A stretch of 64,000 nucleotides of DNA, from contig JAZBQD010000017.1 in NCBI GenBank assembly GCA_036583965.1, forward strand, positions 27,934,385-27,998,384. Direction: 5' to 3'. The notes beneath the pieces are model-generated. The model had not been told where the DNA came from and searched no databases. It was given only the letters and a program-made list of their open reading frames with translations. Source of the DNA: Prunella strophiata (taxonomy: Eukaryota > Chordata > Aves > Passeriformes > Prunellidae). The position numbers and the translations under genes were made by a program. Below are positions 49,631-63,165 of this stretch, piece by piece; positions within the stretch are counted from its first letter, which is position 1, and every line of letters starts with the position of its first letter.

Positions 49631-50050
49631 ATGCGGCGGGGCGAAGCGCGGGCAGCCCGCAGTGCTGGCGCTCGGGCGGGCGCCTCCGGCTGTCGCGCTG
49701 CTGCCGCCGGCGCTCGCCTGCCCCGCGCCCCTGCCCGCCCGTGCAGCTCCAGGGGTTGCGCTGTGCCGGGCACCGTGTGCCCTCTCGCCTGCGTCTTATC
49801 GCACTTTGATGTGTCCTGGGCAGCGCCGGGGCCTCGGCGGCTCTGCTGCCCTTCCTCCCTTACGCAGTGGCCGCCGGCCTTCTGCAGCCTGCCGGCTGAG
49901 CCCCGCTCCTGGAAGGATTTTTGTGTGTGTGAGCGTGTGTGTGAGAGAGGGAGGGAGGGGGCGATGTGTCCGTATCCGTGCCCGGAGCCGGGCTCCGCCC
50001 CTCGCAGCGGGCTGCCGGTAACTGCGGGAATTCGCGGAGCACAGTGACCG

Positions 50051-53000
50051 GTCATATCAAGTTGTTTCGTGGTGCTCCAAAATGCTGATTGCAAGTCAGA
50101 CTTTTGCCTCGTGAGACCCCCGTTGAGTGTCTTCGGGGCTCTCATCGTCAGTTCCCCAGACGTGTTTTTGGATTTCCTCTTAGAAACCGCTCCACAGCAG
50201 GGTCCCTGTGAGGAGCTGGTTTTGAACATGTGGTTCGTTCATCCTGAAGCTTCGATGTTTTCAGGATTGTGGTCCTAACATATGGGTTGATGTGCTTGTT
50301 TATAGTCAAACACAAGAGCCGCTTCCAAGGCTGTGCTGGAGTTTCCCACATGCTTATATTTAAACGCGTGTCTGTGTGGTTTTGGGATCAGGGCCTTAGA
50401 TGTTTTCCTAAGCTGTTCTTTGTGAATGGCAGCCAGAATTAAGTTGTTTATGCGTATATGAAGTTACTAATTAGGAAGTGGTATGGGAGAAGGTCAGAAA
50501 AAAAGACATTGTTCTTTGGGCCTGGAGGGTGAAGAAATGAGGTGTCTAATTAAGTCTTTTCTTAGAATGTATTTTTAGTGGTGCTTATGTCTTTGGCACT
50601 TAGTTGGGTTTTTATACTGATAGAAATCTTACTCTGAAATGAAGCAGGGTTTATAGACAAGCTCCTCTTGAAATTCGTGATTGACAACATAGTAAAGGAT
50701 TACAATGCAGAAAGTTGAGGGAGAACTTGAATTTTTACCTTTGCATTGTATTATATAGTTCAAAAGCAGTTTTGCTGTGTCCTGAGACCACACAGTACAT
50801 GGGGCAGTCTCTCCCAGGCCTTCCAAATAAAATACATTAGGAAATGTATTTTTCCTGTATACATTATTTGGAAATGGAGGTTTTGTCTGATGAAACTCTA
50901 TTTCAACTTTTTGTTTTAAAATTGCATGGACATTCCTGGTGTGGATGATAACTTTATCTGAAAGCCTGATCGCAAAACCTCTCTTAATCTTCTTAAGCTC
51001 TTAGCAATCCTATAGACAAATTGACCTAGTATGCTACTGTTGGGAGATAAAAGCTTTTGTATTTTCCCTGATTTGGAAAGTCATGGTGGAAAAAACTATA
51101 ACCTTCACCATATAATATATTCATCACAGGCCTAGTGTACAAAGACTTTAATGTTGGATTAAGGAGTACTGGACTTTTTCTTCAGAAAGGGGCTTTTTTG
51201 GGGTTTGTCTCGAAGTTCTGGTATTCACTAGTACAGTTCCTGTGTATAAAAGCCCTTAAAAGTCCTGTGTTTAATGGCAATTGCAATAGCCAGAATGATT
51301 TTGCTCAAAAGAGCTCTTGCGGACATCTAAATTGAAAGGTTAAGTTTTACAGTACACTTAAGTCACAGTAGCAGGTGAATGACTGTTACTAGTCATTGTC
51401 TAAAAAATACATAAAACATTTTCAGATAGTATGATATGTGATTCATCTTCTAATTTTGAAATAGTGTCATAAATTACAGACAAATCCAGGAGATTTCTAG
51501 ATTGGGCATGAGGAATGTTTGTTTCTTTGCTTGCTTTTCTCCAAAGGGAAAGATTCTTCATGAAGGTCTATCTTTTTCAGTCAAATATTTGTCACCAGAG
51601 GGAAAAATGATGAACTAAACTCAGGCATCAGGGCTGAACTTGGATTATTTTGCTGAGCATCCTCTTAGTTGTACTCTTGATCCTAATATATTACTTTTCA
51701 TAAAAACCTGTATTGTGATCTAATCTTCAAACGTTGAGGGGCAGTGAAATTGCTGTACTTTACATGCAAGGTTAGGAGCATGTTTGCTATGTTGTTTTTC
51801 CCAGCAGAAAAATGTTCAGTGATGGGTCTCTTTTGGTGTTGTTTCTTTTGTGTTTTTTTCCAGTATGTGTCAACAGAATGGAACGTCTCTATTCATGGCT
51901 GTCAAATGTGAAAGGATATTGGACTAGAAATGCTGGTGATTCTATACTTCATTTAGAAAATTGATCCTGATCTTAAAAGGCATTTCACTGTCCATAAAGT
52001 ATTTTGTCTCCACTGGGGTACCTGCATCTCCTTGGTGAAAAAGAGTAACTCACCTAGAGGAAAGGCTGTCAGCTAGGAAAAGTGTGACTGTAGTGGAAAT
52101 TCTTAGGGCTTTGGTTTTGTTGTTTGTTTGTTTGTTTGTTTGTTTGTGTTTTGCCTTTTGTTCTTTTGGTTTTTTAGGGCTGTGTTGACATTCTCATTTC
52201 TGGAAAGGAAAGATGGCTTTTGAAAGTTGTCCTGTATTTAAGGCATGGTGTTATGTCCATAACTGGCAAAACCAGCTTTTCTCTTAAACATCTTTGTTAC
52301 TCATATCAGCTATTTGGTTGTCATCTGATGAACTTTGCTAAATCTACTTAATATTGTTTTTTCTCCTTCTTTTGCAAAGTCTTTAGTTAATTTAGTTGTT
52401 TTTTAAGGTGCACACAAGTTAAGTCCTATATTAAGAGAGGTAATGGAAGGTGCTTATTTTGGTAGATAACTTTGTTTGCTAAGTTTCAGTATGGAGAAAC
52501 TGAAACTTCTGTTGAAAGGATTAGTGCCAGTTTTCAAGCCTAGCTGACTGTAAGAATGTGAAGAGTTGGACACCTTGTAAAGATTATATGAAGTATCAGT
52601 TAAGTGCAGTAGAAAGCTGAATTATTACTGATTCTGCTTAATTCTGTATATGCTGAGCAGTTGTAGTAGAATTGTATGTTCATATTGACACATATAATTT
52701 TTTGTGCTTTTAGCAGTTGTGCATAGTTATACCATCTCTGTGTGGTATTTGTGGTTTTGTTCTTGAACTGGAGAGCAGTTAATGTGGCTTTACAGTGAGA
52801 GTCATATTTAATTCTGGCATGCCTGGTGATAGACGCTAGTTTTTTTTTTTTATTTATGACATGGTGATGCCTTCACAGCTTTATAACCATATGAAATAAA
52901 GTGAGATGGAAAGATAGCTTCTTGGTAGGAACAAGTGAAGCATGTTCAGTATGTGGAGACTTCTCAAGAGTTACAATTGATTTTGATAGATTAAAGAAAA

Positions 53001-54497
53001 AATAAACAAACAAACAAATAAAACCCCACCAAAACCAGAAACTATCATTGGAACATCTCCATTTTAATTTGGTCAAAGTGTTATGTAAAGAAATAGCTTG
53101 ATGGTACTTCTTAGTTAGAATTACCACAATATGGTAAATCTGTTACTTTGCATGTTTGAACATGTTCTGTTTTGTACATGAGATTGCAATTACCTTTAGC
53201 ATATCAGAATTATTTATTATAATGCTGGTAGGTTAGTTTTGCTGCTTTTGAATTATAAAGGAACATAGGAGGCTACATTTTTACATAAATTAATTGCACT
53301 TTGAATAGATTATAGTAATTGCAGATTTAATATTGTTAACAGACATATAATAAATGTCTGTTTCATGAAGTTGGTTATGAGAATATGACTTGCATATTTA
53401 TCAGATTTATTTGGGAAATAAATGCAAATGTATTTCCTTAACAATTATTTTCAGATAAGGTGCATTCATTTTAAGCCATGCCTGTGACTATCACTTTTAT
53501 ATTTTTATTTCACTTTTAACTTGTAGTATTTACAGGAACTGGAAATTATGATTTTATGGCCTGAAATTGTTCTTTGGAGGTGTGCCTTTTAGGTACCAGC
53601 ACCAAGGCAGCTCAAGTGGATGCTAGCAAGTGTTAATATACTGCCATCCCCTGCCCCCAACATAAGTATTTAAGGATAGTGTGAGACTGAAACAAATTTT
53701 TTAAAAGAAAATATAGAATATAAAATTAATATACAGTTCTGTTGATTGTAGTTCACAGAATATGAACAACTTGATCTTTGTCTAATCTGGCATATTTTAG
53801 ATGTAAAATGTGCAAAAGCATGGAAATTAAAAATTCAGAATATTCTCTAAAGTACAAATTTCAGTTTAACAATAGCAAGAAGACCAGAGATATGTCTTTA
53901 ATTTGGAAATGCATGCTCTGCTTTGTAACATCTGCTTATGAAATAATCTAAATTATCCTTTTGGTCTAAGTCATCAAAATACTGAGCTTGAGAAATATAT
54001 TTGCCTTGTCGCAGAAAGGTTAAAATGAGAAACTGCTTTAAAGAATATTAATAAGCATGATTGAGAACACTAAATTCTTGGAAAAGCTGTGTTCAATTAA
54101 AAAATAATGGTGGGGTTCGGAGTTTTTTTTCTTTGCCTTTTAATGTTTAGCTTTGCTGCTTATACAGCCCTTTTTTCACCCACAAATTATCTTGGCAAAA
54201 TGAAATCCACATGCTGACAGAATCTTTTTAACCAATTTTTTCTTTTTTTTTTTTTTTTTTCCCTGAGAAAGATAGGCTTTAAATCTTTTTCAACCGATAG
54301 CTTTGCTGCTTTTTTGTTAGTTCTTGCACCCTAGGTATTTTAAATGATCTCGTATGGCATCTGCTTTGTATTAGAAGTTCAAATGGAGATGTGTCATCTA
54401 AACATAAGGGTTGTCGCTGTTAATGTGGTGCAAGATGTGGATGGGTTAACAGGAAAGTATGGTACCAGAATAAGACAGAATGTTACAAATTTTTTAG
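50051..54497 (+). other. Probable first intron of the CpG-island gene
   Basis: AT-rich sequence with no supported exon or transposon. It contains a TTTG tetranucleotide repeat (52121-52147) and T-runs including 54243-54260. The intron interpretation depends on the donor at 49314 being used. Confidence 0.4.
52121..52147. repeat. (TTTG)n microsatellite
   Basis: Several tandem TTTG units readable directly. Confidence 0.9.
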
Positions 54498-54837
54498 TGT
54501 CCTGGTTTTTGGCTGGAATAGAGTTAGTTTTCTTCCTGGCAGGCACTTTGGGCATCAGTCAGTATGTGGTGACTGATGGTATTGTGCATCACTTGTTTCT
54601 CTTGAGTTTTAATCCTGGGTCACCCCTTCCCCCCACCCCCCTCATCTCCCTATTGATTATAATTATAATACTATATCATTAATGTTGTTTTAGTATTTTA
54701 CTTTATTTCAGTTACTAAACTGTTCTCATCTCAGGACACGAGTTTTACCTTTCCTGATTCTCGCTCACATCCCACTGGCAAAGGGGGAGAGTGATGGAGA
54801 GCTGCTGCTGGTACCTAGTCAGGGTTAAATCATGACA
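54498..54837 (+). mobile_element. ERVL-type LTR, internally shortened
   Basis: It starts TGTCCTGGTTTTTGGCTGG and ends GGGTTAAATCATGACA, so it has TG…CA termini and a right end complementary to the left ends of the minus-strand LTRs at 14853 and 21612. The R/U5 portion (cagttactaaactg… through tttacctttcc) is present, but the U3 is much shorter than in those copies, suggesting an internal deletion. Flanking bases give no clear target duplication. It is sense to the presumed host gene. Confidence 0.72.
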
Positions 54838-57800
54838 CACTGAGAGCTCCCTTTACATTAATATTTCAATAAGATAGTGCTCCTTTCCCCCCCACATTTG
54901 TTTTACTGGGTTTTGTTTGTTTTGTTATACCTTTTTTTAGTGCCTTTTTTTTTTTCTTAACACTATCTCGTTGCATTCTTCTGTGTTTGTTCTAAACTTT
55001 TTTTTTTGTTTGTTTGTGTATGTGAATTACAGTAAATGCTTGGTTGTTAGAATTCCTTGCATAAAGAAAAGATCCTTCATTCTAGATAGGAAAAATGGTT
55101 CTGTTCTTGTGTTTTGATGACTTAAAATAAAGCTTCCTTTGGGAAGTTGCTTGATGTGTAATGTAGGGCAAAGAATGCATACTTCACATAAGGAAAGATG
55201 CAGGAAGTTTTTAAAATAGTAAGTCATAGGTATTTTCACAACTATTTTAAGCAAGCATGATACATAGTGTTTTCTGAGCTTCTGAAATGCACACACATGC
55301 TCCAAATGTTAATTCTAAAAACACTCTTTAGATTTCCTCAATGGAGAGCCTGGCATCTCGGCTCTAAGCTCCTGAGTAGCTGTTCCCATTATCCCCTGGT
55401 ACTCTGTTTAGGTTGAGTCTCTGCATCATCCCTCTTGTGCAAGCCCTTTGCCACCATGATGTATGAAAAAGTGACATCTGTTATCAGTCTCAGGGTGGGA
55501 AAGTGTGTCAAGATGTTTCTCTAATGTCTTTTGTAATGACTGGGGTTCAGCATCCAGACAATCTGTGTTGCTTGCTGCATTGTCTGGCAGCTGGTGTGGT
55601 TTTCTTGACCATGGGCTGTTGTAGTAACCAGCCTTCATTGTAGTATTTCAAAGCTCACATCTCTAAGCATTTGGGCTTGGTCACCAGCTTCTAGGACAAT
55701 CCCAAATGGGAAATTAAAATATTAAAGGAAATGTACTCTAGCATTTCAATTACAAAAACCAAATTAAAACAAACACCACACCCCGCCCCCCCCCCCCCCC
55801 CCCCCCCCCCGAACAACAACAACAAAAAAATTCCAGTAAAATACCCCCCTGAAAAACTTACTTAAGTCTTTAACTGAATTTCTGTTCTTCTGTGGAACAT
55901 AACTGTAGCACAAGGTTGTGCAGCCAGTATCAGTAAAGAATATTGCTTAAACTGTTAGAGGGTGTTTATGATTGTTTCTGTTATCCTTTGTGAATAGTGG
56001 AATTGCATTTCTTCCTGCAATACTACCAATCTCTACTTCCAAAAAAAAAGTTATTTGTGCTTGTGCACATTTTTCTGGAAGGAGGGTACAAGGAAGATAG
56101 TGATTTTATAAATTTTCTGCCAGCCTGTGGAGGAGTAAAGTATGAATTCTGCGAATCTTATTAAATTACTTCATAATCTGCATGCCTGGAAAATTCCCTC
56201 TTAGGAAGATTCCCCTTAAATAGTCTAAAAATTGCTAAAGCCATGCACTGTATTTGTTTGCATGACTTCTAGTTGTGTAAGAGCCCAAGGAATGGCTATT
56301 AAACTGTGAAGTGTGGCTAGAAACATTAGCTGTGTGTATAGAGCAGCTGGGTCTGTCGAAGAATACTTGGAACTCATCCTGTGCTGTGTGACTGAACCTG
56401 CACCACGGAACAGCAACATACGGTTTGGAAACTTATGCTGCCTGTTTTTCCAGCACGGCTGAAAGTTATCTCCACTTTATCTTTTGCTGCTTGGTATCTA
56501 AAGTATATTCAGGTTCTGGAGTGAAAATATTGGAGATTTATGTTTACTCTCTGCTTGGGTTCTTGCTCTGTGAAATTTTGGCTTTTAGGCACATGAATAC
56601 TTCTGCTTTCATTAAGAGCCTGTGCAAATGTTTGTGGGATCTGGATTCTGGTGGATTCTTTTCCTCCCTACCTACAAGTCAACAGTCTAAAGTGATTTTT
56701 TTGAATTTTCATTAAAAATGTGTTTATCTGCTTTTTTAGTGTGTGCAGGCTTTCTGTATATATCTTTTCCATGGTATCACTTTTTTCCTGTTTATAAGTT
56801 GAAATGGCCCAAAGCCAAGCAGAGTAAGCAGTAGTTTTCGAAAAGAATTACCATGCAGATTTAGTAGTAGGATATTGAGCTTTTTGGCACAGAAACCCTG
56901 TGAGTCCGTAATTGTTGTGGTTTGTGTATGTTTTTGAGCAAGTCTACATAAAGTGTTTATGATATGATCTGAAAATCGCCTTTACAGCTTATTTTGGAGG
57001 TTGGGTACAGGTTAGACTTATGAGCTGTTTCAGAAATGCATTTTGATTTTTGGAGGCTTGGAAGTGAAAGCTTTTAGCCACCAAGTGTAACAAGTGTGTC
57101 CTGGTTTTATCACTGAAGACAAAGTGTCTTCAAACTTAAGAAATATGTGATTGTGCTTGTAAAGATGAGCAGACTGAGGTCTCTACATACTGCAGAGATG
57201 TATTTCAAGAAAGTGAGAGTCAAGATGTGTTTGATGTTGTTTGTCACAATGGCCTGTTGAGTTGGACTGAAAAAGTGAATGAGATAGAAAAGTACTCTTT
57301 TCTTTATTAAAACTTAATTTAATTTTTATAACATTGTCAGTCTTTTGTGCCTGTAGGGTATGGATTCAGCTTTTATGCAGTGAGATACCAAAAAATATTA
57401 CTAATGAAGAATTTGGACACTGAGAAAAAATAACTTGAAGGATTTGTTACATTTTGGCAGCTTTTTATTTTATGAAGCATTCTGAACATGAAGGATTAGG
57501 GAAAAACTATGAAAGTGGTAAATATGGTACAAAATATTGGGTGGGTAGCACACATTCAAGGGTTGCAGCTCCTGACCTAGTGCAGCTCACTCGCTCAAGG
57601 GCAGCAAGCTGATGTAGGGGCTGGAGCATGGGACCTGTGAGGAGAGGTGGAGGACACTAGGATTGCACAGCATGGTTGAAGAGGTGGCCCAGGGGAGATC
57701 CCAACTGAGAAATCCCAATGGCCTCTGTTCTCCTCTAAGGGCAAATGAAGAAAAGATAGTGCCAGACTTTTGCATGCTGGTAAGGCGAGTGACTGGGAAT

Positions 57801-60800
57801 AGCGCTCAGGCAGAAATACCTAAATATGTGGCAGATATTTTTAGGAGGAATCTTTCTTCACTCTGAAGCAGAGAACTGCGGACATTATGGACCTTACAAC
57901 TTTGGAGAGATTCAGAACTTTGCCAGACAAGGCACTGCTCTAAATTGGCCTGGTCTGAGCAGAGGGATTGAATTATTGGATATCCAGCAGTCTCCTGCAG
58001 CCTGAAAAACTTTCTGTTACTGTGTAGTGAGCATGTTATCTTTAGCCTGGGGATGCCTGCTGCAGGCATTACAAGTAGAGTAGGAACAACAATTTGGGAC
58101 TGGTTTAGTTGCACATGGTCAGAAGTGATTGTGAGAACTCAGTTTGCTTTGGCACACAAGAGTTACCTCAGTCTTCTGAGACTGCTTTTTTTTCAGCCTT
58201 GATTTTTTTTACATTATTCCTCCCCACACACCCAAAAGTACACTTTTTTATGGGTATTTAATGTATAAATGCTTCTGGATAAAGCATTAATAGCTCTTTA
58301 TATTTAAAGCAGAGCTACACTTCTGCCTCTCATTCCTTCTTCCTAACTTACTTGCTGGTTTATGTACAAACAGTCTGTTTTCATCTGACAGACAAAAGTA
58401 TGCACTTCAATTTTTATTTTTCAGTCCTAGAAATGTACGGGATGTTGAGTCCTGTCTTTTCTGTCATACTTGGTACACTCTCAGAAAGTGCCAGATAAAT
58501 TAATTGAGAGATGTGTTCAGCAATGAGAGGGATTTTTTTTCAAGCTTAAAGGGTATGTAAAAATAGAAAAAAAAAATATTCACGGATGTTTTCTTATCCT
58601 TTTTTGTTAGTCTTTACCAAACCAGTGTTTGTAATATGATGACTCTACTAGTGTATACATTTTTTATAGTATTTTTATGGGAGAATGGTACTAACAAGAA
58701 TTCAGTCAATAATAAAAAATATGAACACAGCAGAAAGTAGGAAAAGAGTGAAAAACTGTGGTATATGACCTCTTCAGGCTGCCTTCCCACACAAAAGTGA
58801 AAAGGGCATTCTTAAGTAAAGCTGTCATACTTGTTCACTTAGTCCTGTTTCTCTGCAAATAGCTTCAAACTCGAGGGAGGCTTTTTAGTGTTTAAAAAAA
58901 ACTTCTAGTAAATCACTGGTTAAGTACCAGATAAATTAGTCTGCTCTCTCAAGCAAATAGCTTGAAGGGATCTGATGCTGTTTTGTATGACATATTGATC
59001 TGTGGACACAGGTAGTTGTTGGGCAGTTAGACAGTATTTTGCTTCCAAATAGCTGCAGTGTAGGGTCTCTCTGACAAGGACACAGGAAATAAAGGAGGAT
59101 CTTGAGAACTTGGAAAACCAAAGGAATTGCAGGGAATGGGAATTGTAAGGATTTGGAGGCAAACTGTGTTACTGTGGGAGAAAACATAAAAGTACATAAC
59201 AAAATTCCATGAACGCAGATTTTCATTATTTCTGATGTTCATGTAACAACTGATTTCTTTTGAGGATCACTCTTAAAACATCTGTACCATAAAAGAGAAT
59301 TTTCAGACCAAGTGAGTTGCCCATATTGTTATGGACTTGTTTTAACTGTGAGTTAACTGAAGCATCATCTGTATCTCTTGTTTATGGGATGTGTGGCAGC
59401 TGTGTGGCAGGGTGAGTAGTGAAGCAACATGAAGATGCCAGAGTGTTCAGAGTTACTGAATCTTCAGCTAGGTTGGGGCAAAAGTGGTTTTAAAGCATTT
59501 TAAAACAAAGAGTAGTGTCATTTGTTTCATTTATTATTCTGTAGTGTTACATTTCTGCATTACATCAAGTTTTTGTTTACCATCACGTATTTTTTGAATG
59601 CTGCATTTTCTGTTTGTGGCTGATGTCATAGAGGGGTAACTGTTTCTAGTAACTTAGCTCTTCTGCACCCTTGTGTTTCTCCATTTTCTGCTGGTTTAGC
59701 CCCTTGGGTTTTTTTTGGTCTCAAGTAGCAAGTGAGGTAAAGAAGCAGTCTAATAGTTTGGATTAGAAAGCAAGACATAGGAGATCATTCTACCACTGTA
59801 AAATGCTGTAAGAGAGCTTCGTTTTCAAAGCACCATGTCTAGTTATGGCCTTTTACGTCTCTGTGGATTTTCAAAATAGGGTTGATAGTCCAGAAAAGAG
59901 ATACCTGAATGATTGCCACCTGGAGTGGTTTTAATTTTGATTTCTAAAGATCTTAAATTTACGCAGCTTGAAGAAGAAATGTTGTCTAACGTTTGTTGCA
60001 TCTCTTTAAGAGAAGGTCTAGCATAACCGTGAAAGATCTCATGATCTCTGTAGAGAGCAGTAGGTAAGAATACTTTAATAGTGGTTAGTTGCTATGACTG
60101 CTGTTGAAAATCTGTGTACTGACATGCTTTGATATTTATTATGCAGTATCTTTGGAGTTACTGCTTAGGGATTACTAAGAAGTTATGCTGTGCTAACTCA
60201 ATCGGTATATGGAAGGGGCAAGGATGATTTTCTCAGACATAAAAGTGACTTTGAAATGCTCATTCTGGGACAGTTTGTCCTATTTTGAGAAACAGGGTAA
60301 CTCATCAATACCACCATTTTGGTCTGATAACCCCATTGTTCTTGGATTGTAGACAGAGTGTATCTGGTTTACAAATTGTGGCTTACAAATACACTTGTGT
60401 GTTCTCTTATGTGGACCACCAGCTTATAGATGCTTGAAATTTCAAGTTCCTAACAGCTGTATGAGATACTGAAAATACATTTTCAGCCATGCTGGGGCCT
60501 ATGTGGTGCCTTTTTGGAATGGGGGGTGCCAGCTGCCTCTTCTTGCAGTCAGTCCATGTGATGAATTTAAGAGGTGATTTCCTATAAAACTTTTTGTGTT
60601 TTAAGCCTTTGCCTTGCTTTGCCTAGCCCTTGCTGTCTTGTGTTTGCTGCTCCTTGTGTTTAAAAATGTTGTGCTTTCTTCATTTGAGGAGTCTTGCTGG
60701 AAGCTCTTGCATTGTTCTTAAGGCTCTCCAGGCATTTTCCTTGCTTTTGCTACCTCCCAGACTAATTAAGCTTGTCCTTTTCAAGGCTATTGCTGGAGGA

Positions 60801-63165
60801 ACAGATTTCAAAGTTCAGTAAAAAAGTGCCCCCTTTGGTGGGCTGAATTGCACCTCTTCCAGATTACTGTGTTCAGCATTCTTGTGACCACTGAAGCTTT
60901 TTGTGTTATTGTTGGAGCAGTGACATCAAAAGGGGAGAGCTATCACAAAGTCTTAAGAGAGGGGAGACCAGGAACTATTCTCCAGGGCTGCCCAGAGTGC
61001 TTAGTGGAAAATACAGCTAGCAAGTTGAGGGTGAGGAATCATGTCCTGGGAGACGCATTTCTGGAACATGAAAGTGATTCAACACTGGTAAACAAAATGC
61101 TGTCTTGCTTCAACTGCTTGGATTCCTTGTGAGGATTTTGTATGAATGACAAAACTGGGCTTAGAACTTTCTTTTAATGGTCTTACCAAGAAAGACTTTT
61201 GTGCATGAAGCAAGCTGCTGTTGTTACGAATGTATTACTTATGAAAGAAGGGGAAGTGGACTTTGGTTGTTTTATATAAAAAAAGAAATGTGGCAGTCTG
61301 ATCTCTGGTTAAGTCTGAACTTGTGGAGTTTTGCTCTGGCTGTAGCATATTTTGTTTTGGAAAAACTTGGGCAGTGGGAGCATAAATTCTAAATTTACTC
61401 ACCCAAGCACTGCAGATGTTGCTTTCCAGAAAGCATTGTGAAAGAGAGCAGATGGAGGCAGGTTTTGAGGAGCAGATTTGCTCTTCTGCCTTCAGAAGTG
61501 TAGACATAATTCTCACCATCAACCACAAATAGTCATGCTTCAACTTTTCAGATCAAGTATCATGAATTCATGTCTGATCTACTGGTCTGTGTTGATTTCA
61601 CTTTTTATGCCTATGTTTAACAAGTCATGTACTATTGTACTCTGAAATCTGTATTTGTAAAGAGAAGGGCAGGAAAAATTCTTCCAGAAGTCCAGTGACT
61701 GATCTTCATTACTATAGAGAGGCTGTTAGAAATCTTTGTTTTGCTTTGAAGATAACACAGAAGCTGTTGAAATTGAAAAGGGTAGTGTGCTGAAACAAAA
61801 AATTGATATATCTCAAGTCACAAGGTTGTTATTAATTTGAAGTCTCCTTTACATATATATTTCTGTTGACTATTCTCTATTTTTCTACTGGCTATTACTT
61901 TTATTAACATACTAGTGATCTTAAAGATGGCTTGAGAGTTCAAAACTGGTGATGAGATGACTGATGTTAAATCCAGTGTCTTAAGTTTTAACCTTTTTTC
62001 TTTTGACATCCATACTTTGAGTTTGTTTGCTTCTAGAGACAAACAGCACATGCATGTGGAAATGCTCACAGACAGACATGCAAACTTAGATACCTCAGAT
62101 ATATATATAAACAGTCATCTCTGTATCTCTTAAAAATATCTGCCATTTGGCAGTGGCCACTGTCTTCTACTTCTGATTGCCTCAATGCATTATGTAAGGT
62201 ACAAAAAAAAGATTTGCTGAAACTGGCTCTATGGTTTCCTAGAATTACGTGTGTTGAATGCCTTGTAAACTTACAGGGTTTTTTTTTTTTTTTTTGTGAA
62301 ACTTGTCTACAGTATGCAGTGGTATAACTAATGATTTGCTATTGGGACTGGATGACCCAGCTACTTTGAAACTTCTCTTCCAGTTCTATATGCTACTTAC
62401 TGAGATCTTGTCTTCAGCTGAAATGTGCTTAAAAGAAAACTGGACTATATATGTGTCTTTAAATCTGTGTAATATACTTCTTGTGTAAATGTGGGAGCCC
62501 TATGTTCTGGACTGGAGAGAGGTATGCCTCTTTCATTAAGAGCAACAGTGGTATATGTTCAGTTGTATAAAAATACTGGTGATAACAATCCCCGCCAAAA
62601 GAAGTTAGTCTCTTAAAATGACCTGGATATAACTGCAGTAACTTGTCCTCTTTCTCAAAGTTTTCATGTCAAAGGGGTATTTTGGCTGCTAAGCTGCTAG
62701 ACAAACAACTGAAAACTGCTGAGCTATATATGGATATGTCACAGGTATTGGCTGACGTGCATCTGTGTTGCTGCTTTTGCTTTCAGATGTTACCATGAGT
62801 ATCAGTTGGAGCACAAGGAGCTATGGTAGTAGGAGTGTTTGGGAGAGCTGGGTCTTGTTTACTTGAGAAAGGTAAGAGTGTGATGGGGTTGTGGGAATTC
62901 CTGATGGAACAGAGTGAGAATGGGTGATAACTAGCTAGGTGAGATCACCCAGCAATGAGATGCTTTACCTTACTAAGTCAAAGAAGATATCACAAGCTGA
63001 GAATTGCCAGCTACAGAGAAGGAAATACTAAATCCACTATTGCCTCTGTAGCATGTTACTGAATTGGGAGACATGAAGCAAATTCCAGAGTATAGTTCAT
63101 TTGTGCAAAGCATATAAGACAATATGGAAACAAAAGTAGAATTCAGTGGAGAAAGGAGGTTATGT
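54838..63165 (+). other. Probable continuation of the first intron
   Basis: About 8 kb of AT-rich DNA without a supported exon. It includes a C-homopolymer (55786-55810) and a T-run (62279-62297). Several frames of 60-100 codons are open but show no domain or splice context. Confidence 0.4.
55786..55810. repeat. 25-base C homopolymer
   Basis: An uninterrupted C-run, preceded by CCCCG and followed by GAACAACAACAAC. Confidence 0.85.

Larger units (their letters stand above)
47760..50050 (+). promoter_or_regulatory. CpG-island promoter
   Basis: Base composition changes sharply here. From about 47760 to 50050 the DNA is very GC-rich and full of undepleted CpG, while both sides are AT-rich and CpG-poor. 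GC-box-like GGGGCGG words occur (for example near 48084 and 48745), as do NRF1-like TGCGCGC (near 48410) and an ETS-like ACTTCCTCC (near 48560). No TATA box is obvious, as usual for CpG-island promoters with dispersed start sites. Very long frames are open on both strands here, but that is expected from stop-codon scarcity in GC-rich DNA. The plus direction is favoured by the splice donor at 49314. Confidence 0.85.

Noticed and set aside
48137..50042. DCAF10 first exon as the identity of the CpG island
   Set aside because: By human gene order DCAF10 would lie on the minus strand, and no minus-strand frame here shows the expected sequence leading into its WD40 region.
48430..50229. A 599-codon minus-strand open frame
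   Set aside because: Same cause: stop-poor CpG-island DNA. It has no domain, spans the putative promoter and runs against the splice donor direction.
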